Positions 1 to 7,506 of a stretch of 36,033 nucleotides of DNA are shown here, piece by piece. The notes beneath the pieces are model-generated. The model saw nothing but the letters and a program-made list of their open reading frames with translations. It was not told the DNA's origin and did not search any database. The first letter of the stretch is position 1. Every line of letters begins with the position of its first letter. This DNA comes from Gammaproteobacteria bacterium (GTDB lineage Bacteria; Pseudomonadota; Gammaproteobacteria; SURF-13), in NCBI GenBank assembly GCA_030655395.1, contig JAURVQ010000096.1, forward strand, positions 1 through 36,033, read 5' to 3'. Position numbers and translations under genes: made by a program.

Positions 1-454
1 AATAACGCACCTTGATGCCGTATTTGTTGAGTTGCGCCATTTCGCCGTGCATCTTTCTGCAGTAGCCGCAGTCGATGTCGGTAAACACCGTAATGGTATG
101 TTTTACCTGTTTGGGCGCAAATACAATCATGCTGTTTTCGCTGATCCCGTTAATCACCTTGAGGCGCGCCTGGTTCCGCTTTAACTCCGTCAGGTTTTCC
201 TGCTGCGCCACGTCGATGACATCACCGCGGATAAGGTAGCGGCCATCCTGCGTCATGTATAAAAGTGTGGCGCCGTAGCTGATTTCGTACACGCCGGGAA
301 TTGCCGAGGCGGTGACACTGTCAGGCTTTTTGCCGGGCAGCAACGTCTCCAGTGCCTTATTGATCTTCGCCATCTCGTCCGCGGCCTCTACGGGCGCGAA
401 TGCCGCCAGTAATAGTGTCGCAAGCACTCCCGCCAGCACTGATTTTTTATCCAC
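1..454 (-). CDS. dsbC: Thiol:disulfide interchange protein DsbC, 3' part outside window
   Basis: Periplasmic disulfide isomerase that reshuffles wrong disulfides in exported proteins and is kept reduced by DsbD. The first 151 residues are visible; the gene runs off the left edge. A GTG start at 454 is chosen because CGGAG lies 8 nt upstream and it opens directly into a signal peptide: MDKKS, a hydrophobic stretch, then a likely cleavage after VEAA near residue 25. Residues 26-110 match the DsbC dimerisation region, followed by the thioredoxin-fold start with the active site CGYC at 129-132, the DsbC/DsbG-type motif. It lies 20 bp downstream of yajQ and near xerD; xerD-dsbC adjacency is common in gammaproteobacteria. 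DsbG is the main alternative, but CGYC with this context favours DsbC. Confidence 0.9.
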   Translation of the reverse strand, partial: MDKKSVLAGVLATLLLAAFAPVEAADEMAKINKALETLLPGKKPDSVTASAIPGVYEISYGATLLYMTQDGRYLIRGDVIDVAQQENLTELKRNQARLKVINGISENSMIVFAPKQVKHTITVFTDIDCGYCRKMHGEMAQLNKYGIKVRY

Positions 455-474
455 GTAGCACACTCCGAAAATGG

Positions 475-957
475 TCAGTCACGAAAATTGGTGTATTGCA
501 GCGGCAACTCCAGGGGGGTGCCTCGCAGCAGCGCCATCACCTCCTGCAGGTCATCGCGCTTTTTGCCGGTGACGCGCACCTGCTCGCCCTGAATCGCCGC
601 CTGCACCTTCAGCTTCGAGTCCTTGATCAGCTTGACGATCTTCTTGGCCAACTCACTCTCGATGCCCTGCCGCACGGTGATTTTCTGCTGCGCCTTGCTG
701 CCGCTGATTTCGATCTTGTCGGCCTTGAGCACGGCGATGTCCACGCCGCGCTTGGCCAGCTTGCCGTGCAGGATGTCGGTAATCTGCTTGATCTGGAATT
801 CGTTATCCGCGTGCAGCGTGAGCAGCATTTCCGCATGTTCGATATTCGCGCCGGTGCCCTTGAAGTCGAAGCGCGTGCCGATCTCGCGGTTGGCCTGATC
901 GACGGCGTTGGCGAGCTCGTGCATGTCCACTTCGGAGACCACATCAAACGACGGCAT
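475..957 (-). CDS. yajQ: YajQ family nucleotide-binding protein
   Basis: Cytoplasmic protein of 160 residues, full length for the YajQ/UPF0234 family, which has two ferredoxin-like domains and binds nucleotides; some family members act as cyclic di-GMP effectors. The N-terminus [20 protein letters not shown] and the FDFKGT segment at about 32-37 are family hallmarks, and the C-terminus ends in the typical [10 protein letters not shown]. The ATG at 957 has AGGA about 8 nt upstream. It sits between xerD and dsbC on the same strand, separated from xerD by a 141-bp inverted-repeat element, so it may or may not share the xerD transcript. Whether this copy binds cyclic di-GMP cannot be seen from sequence. 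Confidence 0.95.
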   Translation of the reverse strand: MPSFDVVSEVDMHELANAVDQANREIGTRFDFKGTGANIEHAEMLLTLHADNEFQIKQITDILHGKLAKRGVDIAVLKADKIEISGSKAQQKITVRQGIESELAKKIVKLIKDSKLKVQAAIQGEQVRVTGKKRDDLQEVMALLRGTPLELPLQYTNFRD

Positions 958-999
958 AATAATTATCCTGATTCATAAAATATCGGAAAATAGTAGCAT

Positions 1000-1140
1000 G
1001 GGTGCCTCTAAAAATGATGGATTTTGCTTCAAGACAAGGCGCAGCGCAGGCGAGCAGCGCAGCATACACGTCAGTATGTGAGCAGCGGAGACAAGCTGCA
1101 ACGCAGTATTGGAGCAAAAGATGCATTTTTAGCGGTGCCC
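1000..1140. repeat. Long imperfect inverted-repeat element (141 bp)
   Basis: The two ends are inverted copies: GGGTGCCTCTAAAAATG on the left and the complement of CATTTTTAGCGGTGCCC on the right, matching at 14 of 17 positions. The symmetry continues inward: TTTTGCTTCAAGAC near 1022 mirrors GTATTGGAGCAAAA near 1105-1119. The centre near 1065-1085 carries ACACGTCAGTATGTGAGCAG. The whole element could fold into one long hairpin. It begins 5 bp after the xerD stop and contains no credible gene. It looks like a miniature non-autonomous or REP-type element and could also act as a terminator or RNA-stabilising structure for xerD. The class is inferred. Confidence 0.7.
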
Positions 1141-1145
1141 ACACG

Positions 1146-2078
1146 TCAGCCGCGCGGGTGATGCCGCTCATGCAGACTTTTTAATCGCTCGCGCGCCACG
1201 TGCGTATAGATTTGCGTGGTGGACAAATCACTGTGGCCGAGCAGCATCTGCACTACACGCAGATCGGCGCCGTGATTGAGTAGGTGGGTGGCGAATGCAT
1301 GGCGCAAGGTGTGCGGTGACAAATGCTTGGTAATGCCCGCGCGCTGTGCGTGGCGCCGGATGAGGTGCCAGAAGCCTTGCCGCGTCATATCCTTTCCGCG
1401 CCGCGTGGGAAACAGAAAGGCGCAGACCTTTCCGTGCAGCACTTGCGGGCGGGCGTCGCTCAGATAGCGTTCCAGCCAGGCGTAGGCCTCCTCGCCGAAC
1501 GGGATCAGGCGCTCCTTCGACCCTTTGCCGATGACACGCAGCACGCCCTGATGCAGGTTGATCTGCGGCGCCGTGAGCTGTACCAGCTCCGACACGCGCA
1601 ATCCGCAACCGTAGAGCAACTCCAGCATGGTCCGGTCGCGCAGGCCGAGGGCGTCATTGATGTCGGGTGCGGCGAGCAGCGCCTCGACTTCGGCCTCGGT
1701 GAGCGACTTGGGGAGATTGCGTCCCACTTTAGGACTCGCCACCTGTGCACTGGGGTCGTGCTGCAGGCGACCTGCACTTACCATATGGCGATAAAAGCGG
1801 CGCAGCGTCGAAACCAGCCGTGCGCGGGAGCGCGGTTGCCTGCCCTGCTGCGTGCGCAGCTCCAGATAATCCATCACTTGTGCACGCTCGCAGCGCAGCA
1901 GGCTGCATTGATGTTGCGCCAGCCAGCGCGCATAGCCCTGCAGGTCATTGCGATAGGCGGCGCGCGTGTTGGCGCTCAGCCCGTGCTCCAGCCAGAGCAC
2001 GTCGAGAAAGCTCTCGATCAGCGCGCTTTCCCCTGCGGCCAGAGGAAGAGGTGCCGTATCAGATGGGCTGTCGCTCAT
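1146..2078 (-). CDS. xerD: Tyrosine recombinase XerD
   Basis: Site-specific recombinase that, with XerC, resolves chromosome dimers at dif under FtsK control. The 310-residue product has the N-terminal SAM-like core-binding domain (about 18-105) and the C-terminal catalytic domain. All catalytic residues are visible: R161 in GCGLRVSE, K185 in VIGKGSKE, H256 and R259 in SPHTLRHAFA, H282 in LLGHSD, and nucleophile Y291 in TQIYTHV. The ATG at 2078 is chosen because the reading frame farther upstream lies inside ogt and is not XerD-like; GGAG precedes it closely. Its start overlaps the end of ogt by 20 bp, suggesting coupled translation. XerC is the alternative, but the dsbC neighbourhood is typical of xerD. 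Confidence 0.95.
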   Translation of the reverse strand: MSDSPSDTAPLPLAAGESALIESFLDVLWLEHGLSANTRAAYRNDLQGYARWLAQHQCSLLRCERAQVMDYLELRTQQGRQPRSRARLVSTLRRFYRHMVSAGRLQHDPSAQVASPKVGRNLPKSLTEAEVEALLAAPDINDALGLRDRTMLELLYGCGLRVSELVQLTAPQINLHQGVLRVIGKGSKERLIPFGEEAYAWLERYLSDARPQVLHGKVCAFLFPTRRGKDMTRQGFWHLIRRHAQRAGITKHLSPHTLRHAFATHLLNHGADLRVVQMLLGHSDLSTTQIYTHVARERLKSLHERHHPRG

Positions 2079-2556
2079 GCTCCAGCAGCCAGCGTTTGAT
2101 GCCGAGTTGGGTGCCCGCGATGGCCCCGGAATAGCCGCCCAGGCCATCGCGCGCCACGATGCGGTGACACGGGACAATGATCGGTACCGGATTGGCGCGG
2201 CAGGCGTTGCCCACGGCGCGCGCGCCGGTAGCCAGTTGTGTGGCGAGCGCGCCATAACTTGTGGTCGCGCCGGCAGGGAGGTTCAACAGTGCGTGCCACA
2301 CGCGCTGTTGAAACGGTGTGCCGTGCAGGAACAAGGGGGTGGAAAAGGTATGACGCGGGTGGGTGAAGTAACGCAACAACTGGTCAACAACGCGTTGCGC
2401 GGAGGCCGTGGCGGGTGCGAGATCGGCGTGACGCAGGGAGAGAAAATCCAGGCCGCAGACGGCATCCTGCCGGAGACGCACGCCAAGCTTGGCGTGCAGG
2501 CCGGGGGGGGCGGCCAGAATGGCCGCGTAGGTCCGTACAGCGACCGGCGCGGCCAT
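2059..2556 (-). CDS. ogt: Methylated-DNA--protein-cysteine methyltransferase
   Basis: Suicide DNA repair enzyme that transfers the alkyl group from O6-methylguanine (and O4-methylthymine) to its own cysteine. The 165-residue protein has the usual two parts: a poorly conserved N-terminal domain (1-75) and the C-terminal DNA-binding/active-site domain with GTPFQQRVWHAL (79-90), YGALA, NPVPIIVPCHR and the GGYSGAIAGT loop. The acceptor cysteine is C130 in PCHR. The ATG at 2556 has a strong GGAG, and its ribosome binding site overlaps the rplS stop codon, so it is read as an extension of the rpsP operon. Length and lack of an AraC-like domain fit Ogt rather than Ada; the symbol is by type. Confidence 0.92.
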   Translation of the reverse strand: MAAPVAVRTYAAILAAPPGLHAKLGVRLRQDAVCGLDFLSLRHADLAPATASAQRVVDQLLRYFTHPRHTFSTPLFLHGTPFQQRVWHALLNLPAGATTSYGALATQLATGARAVGNACRANPVPIIVPCHRIVARDGLGGYSGAIAGTQLGIKRWLLEHERQPI

Positions 2557-2563
2557 GTTTCTC

Positions 2564-2908
2564 CTACAGCTTTTCCTGAATGCGCGCTTCCTTGCCCTGC
2601 AGGTCGCGCAGATAGTACAGCTTGGCGCGGCGCACCGCTCCACGGCGTTTCACGGTGATGTCATGGATGCTCGGGCTGTAGGTCTGGAACACGCGCTCCA
2701 CACCTTCGCCATGCGACATCTTGCGCACGGTAAAGGCCGAGTTGAGGCCACGGTTGCGGCGCGCGATTACGATACCTTCAAAGGCCTGCAAGCGTTCGCG
2801 CGTGCCTTCCTTCACCTTGATCTGAACCACGACGGTGTCGCCCGGCGAGAAATCCGGCACCTTGCGTGACATTTGTTCGGCTTCAATTTGTTGAATGATG
2901 TTGCTCAT
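2564..2908 (-). CDS. rplS: 50S ribosomal protein L19
   Basis: Large-subunit protein at the 30S-50S interface. The 114-residue product is the usual length and aligns throughout, with the signatures [49 protein letters not shown] and [18 protein letters not shown]. It is the fourth gene of the conserved rpsP-rimM-trmD-rplS operon, 21 bp downstream of trmD. GGAA lies upstream of the ATG at 2908. Identification is unambiguous. Confidence 0.98.
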   Translation of the reverse strand: MSNIIQQIEAEQMSRKVPDFSPGDTVVVQIKVKEGTRERLQAFEGIVIARRNRGLNSAFTVRKMSHGEGVERVFQTYSPSIHDITVKRRGAVRRAKLYYLRDLQGKEARIQEKL

Positions 2909-2929
2909 GGCGTGTTCCTATTGATTGAT

Positions 2930-3667
2930 TCAATTATTCTCTTCAATAAACTCGTCCAGCAGACGGCGCTGCTCCGGCGTCAATGCTATCCCTTCCAGCA
3001 GATCGGGCCGCCGCAACCAGGTGCGCCCCAGCGCCTGCTTCTCGCGCCAGCGCGCAATCGCGCGATGGTCACCGCTCAGCAGCACCTCCGGCACCCGCAG
3101 GCCGTCGATTTCCTCGGGCCGCGTGTAGTGCGGAGTATCGAGCAGTCCGCTGGCAAATGAATCCTGCGCGGCGGAATCCTCGTGCCCCAGAGCACCCGGC
3201 AACAAGCGGGTGATGGCGTCGATCATCACCATCGCCGCCAACTCTCCGCCGGAGAGCACATAGTCGCCTATCGACCATTCCGCGTCGACATGCGTGGCAA
3301 TCACACGCTCATCGATGCCTTCATAACGTCCGGCCACCAGCACCAGTCGTGCGTGTGCGGCCAGCTCCTGCGCCCCGGCCTGATCCAGCCGCCGTCCCTG
3401 CGGCGTGAGGTAGACCACATGGGCCTGTTCCTCACCCCCACCGCGCGCTGCCTCTATCGCATCGCGCAGGGGCTGCACCTGCATCACCATCCCCGGTCCG
3501 CCACCGTAAGGGCGGTCATCCACCGTATTGTGGCGGTCGTGCGCGTAATCGCGCGGGTTCCAGCGCGTGAGCCGCAGCACGCCGCTTTTCAGCGCCCGGC
3601 TCGTGATGCCGTAATCCGCCAGCGCATCAAACATCTGCGGAAACAGCGTGACCACGGCTATCTCCAC
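2930..3667 (-). CDS. trmD: tRNA (guanine37-N1)-methyltransferase TrmD
   Basis: SPOUT-class enzyme that methylates G37 next to the anticodon using S-adenosylmethionine, preventing +1 frameshifting. The 245-residue product has the N-terminal VVTLFPQMF, the AdoMet trefoil-knot segments [24 protein letters not shown] and [13 protein letters not shown], and the catalytic-region [17 protein letters not shown]. The frame is open up to a TTG at 3688, but GTG at 3667 is chosen because it follows the rimM stop by 2 nt and gives the family-like start [10 protein letters not shown]. Its translation is probably coupled to rimM. Confidence 0.97.
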   Translation of the reverse strand: MEIAVVTLFPQMFDALADYGITSRALKSGVLRLTRWNPRDYAHDRHNTVDDRPYGGGPGMVMQVQPLRDAIEAARGGGEEQAHVVYLTPQGRRLDQAGAQELAAHARLVLVAGRYEGIDERVIATHVDAEWSIGDYVLSGGELAAMVMIDAITRLLPGALGHEDSAAQDSFASGLLDTPHYTRPEEIDGLRVPEVLLSGDHRAIARWREKQALGRTWLRRPDLLEGIALTPEQRRLLDEFIEENN

Positions 3668-3669
3668 AA

Positions 3670-4206
3670 CTAAAATTCCGGGTCCCAATCCACTCGCAGC
3701 ACAGCCTGCGCGCGGTCGACCTCACGTACCACTGCACCCGGGATATAGGGGATCAAACGCTCCCGCTCACCCCTGACCACCAGTACATCATTCGCGCCGG
3801 TCTCCATCAGGTGATCGACCACGCCCAATGCGACCCCATCCAGCGTCACCACCTTGAGCCCCACCAGATCAGCCCAGTAATACTCGCCCGCCTCGAGCGC
3901 GGGCAACTGGTCACGGCTGACGGCGATCTCGGCACCCAGCACTCGCTGGGCCGCGTCGCGGTCGTGGTGCGCATCAAACCGCACGACGACACCCTTGCCC
4001 TGATGCCGCCCTTCGGCGACCGCCTGCTCCAGCCAGGGCGCGTCTGCCGCTGCGCCAGCGGCGCGCAGGTACCACGGACGGTAGTGCAGGATATTTTCTA
4101 CAGGCGCGGTATAGGAAACAATCTTCAGCCAGCCCCGCACCCCGAACAGGCCGGCGACCCGGCCCACTACAATCAGGCGCGGCGTCCCTGCCTCGCCAAC
4201 CGGCAA
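3670..4206 (-). CDS. rimM: Ribosome maturation factor RimM
   Basis: 16S rRNA processing factor that binds S19 during assembly of the 30S head. The 178-residue reading has the N-terminal RimM domain ([16 protein letters not shown] near 14-29) and the C-terminal PRC-barrel ([14 protein letters not shown] and [11 protein letters not shown]), ending in the typical VDWDPEF. The start is not obvious: the frame continues upstream through rpsP to 4290 with non-RimM sequence. TTG at 4206, one base after the rpsP stop, is chosen because it gives near-standard length, compared with 182 residues in E. coli. A downstream GTG is possible. Confidence 0.93.
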   Translation of the reverse strand: MPVGEAGTPRLIVVGRVAGLFGVRGWLKIVSYTAPVENILHYRPWYLRAAGAAADAPWLEQAVAEGRHQGKGVVVRFDAHHDRDAAQRVLGAEIAVSRDQLPALEAGEYYWADLVGLKVVTLDGVALGVVDHLMETGANDVLVVRGERERLIPYIPGAVVREVDRAQAVLRVDWDPEF

Positions 4207-4207
4207 C

Positions 4208-4450
4208 TCAGGCCGCGTGGCTCTTGATGAGCCCGGCGACACGGTCGGACGGTTTTGCGCCCTGGGAAATCCAGTAGCCGATGCGTTCATTGTCCAGCGT
4301 GAGCTTCACTTCACCGCCGGTGGCAATAGGATTGAAAAATCCCACGCGCTCGATGTAACGGCCATCGCGCGGCTGACGGCTGTCAGTCACGACGATGTTG
4401 TAAAACGGGCGCTTCTTCGCGCCACCGCGGGCCATGCGTATGGTTACCAT
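4208..4450 (-). CDS. rpsP: 30S ribosomal protein S16
   Basis: Small-subunit assembly protein of 80 residues, the usual size. It shows [25 protein letters not shown] and the [14 protein letters not shown] signature. GAGGA lies about 9 nt before the ATG at 4450. It is the first gene of the rpsP-rimM-trmD-rplS unit and is separated from ffh by 133 bp holding a candidate promoter and a short leader. Identification is unambiguous. Confidence 0.98.
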   Translation of the reverse strand: MVTIRMARGGAKKRPFYNIVVTDSRQPRDGRYIERVGFFNPIATGGEVKLTLDNERIGYWISQGAKPSDRVAGLIKSHAA

Positions 4451-4513
4451 CGTTGTCTATCCTCATTAAAATTCGGGCTCAGGCCTTACGGCAACAGCCT
4501 GAACAAGCGCATT

Positions 4514-4542
4514 ATTCTACGCGAAAAGTCCACGCCAAGGAA
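4514..4542 (-). promoter_or_regulatory. Candidate sigma-70 promoter for the rpsP operon
   Basis: Reading the minus strand, a -10 box TAGAAT (4514-4519) is preceded by a 17-bp spacer and a weak -35 TTCCTT (4537-4542). It lies about 65 bp upstream of rpsP in the only sizeable gap between ffh and rpsP. A short inverted repeat, TCAGGC/GCCTGA (4479-4484 and 4497-4502), lies in the leader. The -35 match is poor, so this is tentative. Confidence 0.4.
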
Positions 4543-4583
4543 GGTTTTATCGCCGGGGAAACGGGATGGGGAAACGCCACCCG

Positions 4584-5930
4584 CTAGAATGGCAAGCGCC
4601 CCTTGAGGCCGCGCAGCATCTTGGCCATGCCGCCTTTGGCCATTTGCTTCATCATGCGCTGCATCTGGTCAAACTGCTTCAGCATGCGGTTGACATCCTG
4701 CACCTGGGTGCCGGAACCGGCGGCGATGCGGCGCTTGCGCGGGCCATTGAGGATGTCCGGCCGGCGGCGCTCTTTGAGTGTCATGGAGTTGATGATAGCC
4801 TCCATGCGCTGCGGGTCCTTGTCATTGATCTGGCCTTTGGCCACGCCGGGAATATTGGCCATATCGGGCAGTTTTTCCATCATCCCCGCCATGCCGCCCA
4901 TGGCGCGTATCTGTTGCAACTGGTCGCGGAAATCCTCCAAGTTGAAGTCTTTGCCCTGCTTGAGCCGGGCGGCCATCTTTTCCGCCTGTTGCAGGTCGAG
5001 GTTGCGGCCCGCCTCCTCCACCAGGCCCAGCACGTCGCCCATGCCGAGGATGCGCGACGCGACGCGCTCGGGGTGGAACGGCTCCAGCGCGCCGGTCTTT
5101 TCCCCGGTGCCGAGAAACTTGATCGGTTTGCCGGTGACATGGCGCACGGAAAGTGCCGCGCCGCCGCGCGCATCGCCGTCGGTCTTGGTGAGGATCACGC
5201 CGGTGAGCGGCAGCGCTTCATTGAAGACGCGCGCGGTATTGACGGCGTCCTGGCCGGTCATGCTGTCCACCACGAACAGCGTTTCCACCGGGTGCAGCGC
5301 CGCATGCAGGCGCTTGATCTCGTCCATCATCTCGCTGTCGATATGCAATCGACCTGCGCTGTCGATGATGAGGACATCGATGAAATGCAGCCGCGCGCAG
5401 GCGAGCGCGCCTGCGGCGATCACGACCGGGTCTTGCGTGGCCTCGCTGGGAAAAAACTCCGCACCGACTTCCGCCGCCAGCACGCGCAACTGCTCGATGG
5501 CCGCAGGCCGGTAGACGTCCACACTGGCCAGCAGCACACGTTTTTTCATGCGCTCCTTGAGCAGGCGCGCGAGCTTGGCGCTGCTGGTGGTCTTGCCCGA
5601 GCCCTGCAACCCCGCCATCAGAATCACGGCGGGCGGCGGCACGTTGAGCTTCAGTTCATCGCACGCCGCGCCCATGATCGCGACCAGCTCGTCATGCACG
5701 ATCTTGATGAGCGCCTGTCCCGGAGTCAGGCTTTGCGCCACTTCCTGGCCGAGGGCGCGTGTGCGCACGCGCTCGATGAATTCACGCGCCACGGGCAACG
5801 CGACATCGGCCTCCAGCAGCGCCATGCGCACCTCGCGCAGCGTGTCCTTGATGTTGTCTTCGCTGAGGCGGCCCTGTCCGCGCAGACTCTTGAGGGTGCG
5901 CGCCAGCCGTGCGCTGAGGTTGTCAAACAT
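4584..5930 (-). CDS. ffh: Signal recognition particle protein Ffh
   Basis: SRP GTPase that binds 4.5S RNA and hydrophobic signal sequences and delivers ribosomes to FtsY at the membrane. The 448-residue product has the N-domain bundle (1-90), the GTPase G domain with P-loop GLQGSGKT (107-114), G3 DSAGR (190-194, serine where DTAGR is usual), G4 TKTDGDARGG (248-257) and GTGEK, then a methionine-rich M domain (about 300-445) with GGMAGMMEKLPDM, RRRPDILNGPRKRRIAAGSG and MQRMMKQMAKGGM. The ATG at 5930 gives the typical MFDNLSARLARTLKSLRG. The upstream gap holds repeat copy 1; rpsP follows after 133 bp. Confidence 0.98.
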   Translation of the reverse strand: MFDNLSARLARTLKSLRGQGRLSEDNIKDTLREVRMALLEADVALPVAREFIERVRTRALGQEVAQSLTPGQALIKIVHDELVAIMGAACDELKLNVPPPAVILMAGLQGSGKTTSSAKLARLLKERMKKRVLLASVDVYRPAAIEQLRVLAAEVGAEFFPSEATQDPVVIAAGALACARLHFIDVLIIDSAGRLHIDSEMMDEIKRLHAALHPVETLFVVDSMTGQDAVNTARVFNEALPLTGVILTKTDGDARGGAALSVRHVTGKPIKFLGTGEKTGALEPFHPERVASRILGMGDVLGLVEEAGRNLDLQQAEKMAARLKQGKDFNLEDFRDQLQQIRAMGGMAGMMEKLPDMANIPGVAKGQINDKDPQRMEAIINSMTLKERRRPDILNGPRKRRIAAGSGTQVQDVNRMLKQFDQMQRMMKQMAKGGMAKMLRGLKGRLPF

Positions 5931-5971
5931 TGGAAATGCTCTGAAAGCTACAGGGCGCTATTGTACTGATT

Positions 5972-6129
5972 CAGTCAATAAATTAAGACCACACTTTCCG
6001 CTGCGTCCCCGCCCCCTGTTCAGGGGGCGGGACAGGGGGCGGGACAGGGGGCGGGGTAGATTAAACAGGGTTTTTACTCAGGAGTCACCTATTTAAAGTA
6101 ACGTGCTTTGCTTGATGACTCCTGAGTAA
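5972..6129. repeat. Composite intergenic repeat, copy 1
   Basis: This block closely matches 25899-26042. Shared parts in order are: a TAAGACCACACTT lead-in; a C-run/G-run hairpin (CCGCCCCCTG/CAGGGGGCGG); further G-runs; TTAAACAG or GTAAACAG; and a perfect inverted repeat TTACTCAGGAGTCA (6074-6087) with TGACTCCTGAGTAA (6116-6129) around a 28-nt loop. In this copy the 12-bp unit CAGGGGGCGGGA is repeated three times (6021-6056, last base variable), giving a strand with G-quadruplex potential. The right part overlaps the 3' end of the histidine kinase gene. No coding function of its own is seen. Confidence 0.85.
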
Positions 6130-7506
6130 TGGAAAACGCAGCGTCACCTTCAAGCCGGGATGGTGGTCGGATAATTCCAGCGCAGCGTGGTGCAAATTAG
6201 CCACCGCGCGCACCAGACTCAGGCCCAGCCCGCTGCCGGGCTGATGCCGGCTCGCATCCAGACGTACGAAGCGCTCCAGCACGCGCTCGCGCGCTGCGGC
6301 TGGAATGCCGGGGCCGTTGTCAGACACGCTGAGTTCGATGGCGCCGTCGGCACGCGTCGCGCCGAGTTCGATGCGGCTGCCGCGCGGCGTGTATTTGATC
6401 GCGTTGTCGAGCAGGTTGGCGAGGGCCTGCGCCACCAGTTCGCGGCTGCCGTGCAGCACAAGGCCTTCGCCAATGTGTGTCGTGAGCGTATCACCCTGTT
6501 CTTCGATGGCGGGCTGGTAAAGCTCCGCGACATCACGCGCGAGCTCGCCCAGATCGAGCGGCACCCAGTCGCTGCGGTGCGCGCCGGCCTCGGCCTGCGC
6601 GATGCGCAGCAACGCGTTGAAGGTGGCGAGCACGCCATCCACCTCACTCAGGGTTTGCTCCAGCGTGGCACGGTAGCGGGCGCCGTCGAACGTTTCGCGC
6701 AAACCGGATTCGAGACGGCTTTTGAGGCGCGTGAGCGGGCTGCGCAGGTCGTGCGCGATGTTGTCGGTGACTTCGCGCAGGCCGTTCATCAGGCGCTCAA
6801 TCTGATCCAGCATGAGATTGAGATTCTGCGCCAGTTGATCGAACTCGTCGCCGCTCCCGCTCAGCGGCATGCGCTGCTCGAGATGTCCGGCCATGATGGC
6901 GCGGCTGGTGTGATTGATGCGCTCGATGCGCCGCAGCACGCCGCGGCTCAATATCAACCCGCCCGCAAGCGCCAGCGCCAGAATGACACCCAGCGCCCAG
7001 AATAAAGTGGACAGGGTATGCTCGCGCAATTCTTCGCGCTCGCGCAGGTCGCGCCCGACCAGCAGGTGAGCGCCGCCGGGCAAGGTCACGCTCAGCGCGC
7101 GCGCCTCGCGCACGTCGTGCTCATCGCGCGCCTCCTTGTCGCGCTCCGTCAGGGTGAGCCGCGCCCAGCCTGCGCCGCGACGCAAGTCCTCCGGCCAGGC
7201 CGGAAGATTGCCCGCCAGCAGCGTGTAGCCGGGATTTGCGAGCAGGTAGATGTGGTCAGTGTCCTCACCGCCTGCGGCAGCGCGCTCAGCGACGGTGCGT
7301 TGCAGGCTGTTCAGGCCATGTATCTGGTAGGTTTCGCGCAACGCGTTCATCTCGGAGCGGATGACCGTATCGGTCTGCTCTTCCAGATAACTCGTTGTCG
7401 TCCAGTAAATAAAGCCAAGCGCAGCGAAACCGGAAAAGCCGAACAGACCCGCATACAGCAGTGCCACGCGGAATGCGGTGGTGCGAAAAAGATTAGGAAG
7501 GTGCAC
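6085..7506 (-). CDS. Two-component sensor histidine kinase
   Basis: Inner-membrane histidine kinase of 473 residues. Two transmembrane segments (about 12-34 and 167-187) flank a periplasmic loop of about 130 residues. A HAMP domain follows (188-240), then HisKA with phospho-acceptor H252 in DNIAHDLRSPLTR, and an HATPase domain with N-box LANLLDNAIKYTP (362-374), DNGPG (396-400) and GSGLGL (424-429). The start overlaps the end of the upstream response-regulator gene by 14 bp, so the two are one operon. The last 14 residues (from L460) are encoded by the composite repeat and do not look like a normal kinase C-terminus. The signal sensed is unknown; QseC/PmrB-like architecture is the nearest description. 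Confidence 0.93.
   Translation of the reverse strand: MHLPNLFRTTAFRVALLYAGLFGFSGFAALGFIYWTTTSYLEEQTDTVIRSEMNALRETYQIHGLNSLQRTVAERAAAGGEDTDHIYLLANPGYTLLAGNLPAWPEDLRRGAGWARLTLTERDKEARDEHDVREARALSVTLPGGAHLLVGRDLREREELREHTLSTLFWALGVILALALAGGLILSRGVLRRIERINHTSRAIMAGHLEQRMPLSGSGDEFDQLAQNLNLMLDQIERLMNGLREVTDNIAHDLRSPLTRLKSRLESGLRETFDGARYRATLEQTLSEVDGVLATFNALLRIAQAEAGAHRSDWVPLDLGELARDVAELYQPAIEEQGDTLTTHIGEGLVLHGSRELVAQALANLLDNAIKYTPRGSRIELGATRADGAIELSVSDNGPGIPAAARERVLERFVRLDASRHQPGSGLGLSLVRAVANLHHAALELSDHHPGLKVTLRFPLLRSHQAKHVTLNR

Noticed and set aside
944-1184. Short frames across the 141-bp inverted repeat on both strands
   Set aside because: They arise from the repeat itself, lack ribosome sites and overlap yajQ or xerD ends.
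4566-5969. Long open frame opposite ffh (467 codons)
   Set aside because: Its translation is rich in His/Arg/Ala with no family match and mirrors the GC-biased third positions of ffh, which is certain. Similar long antisense frames over trmD, hemL, glgC and uvrA were dropped for the same reason.
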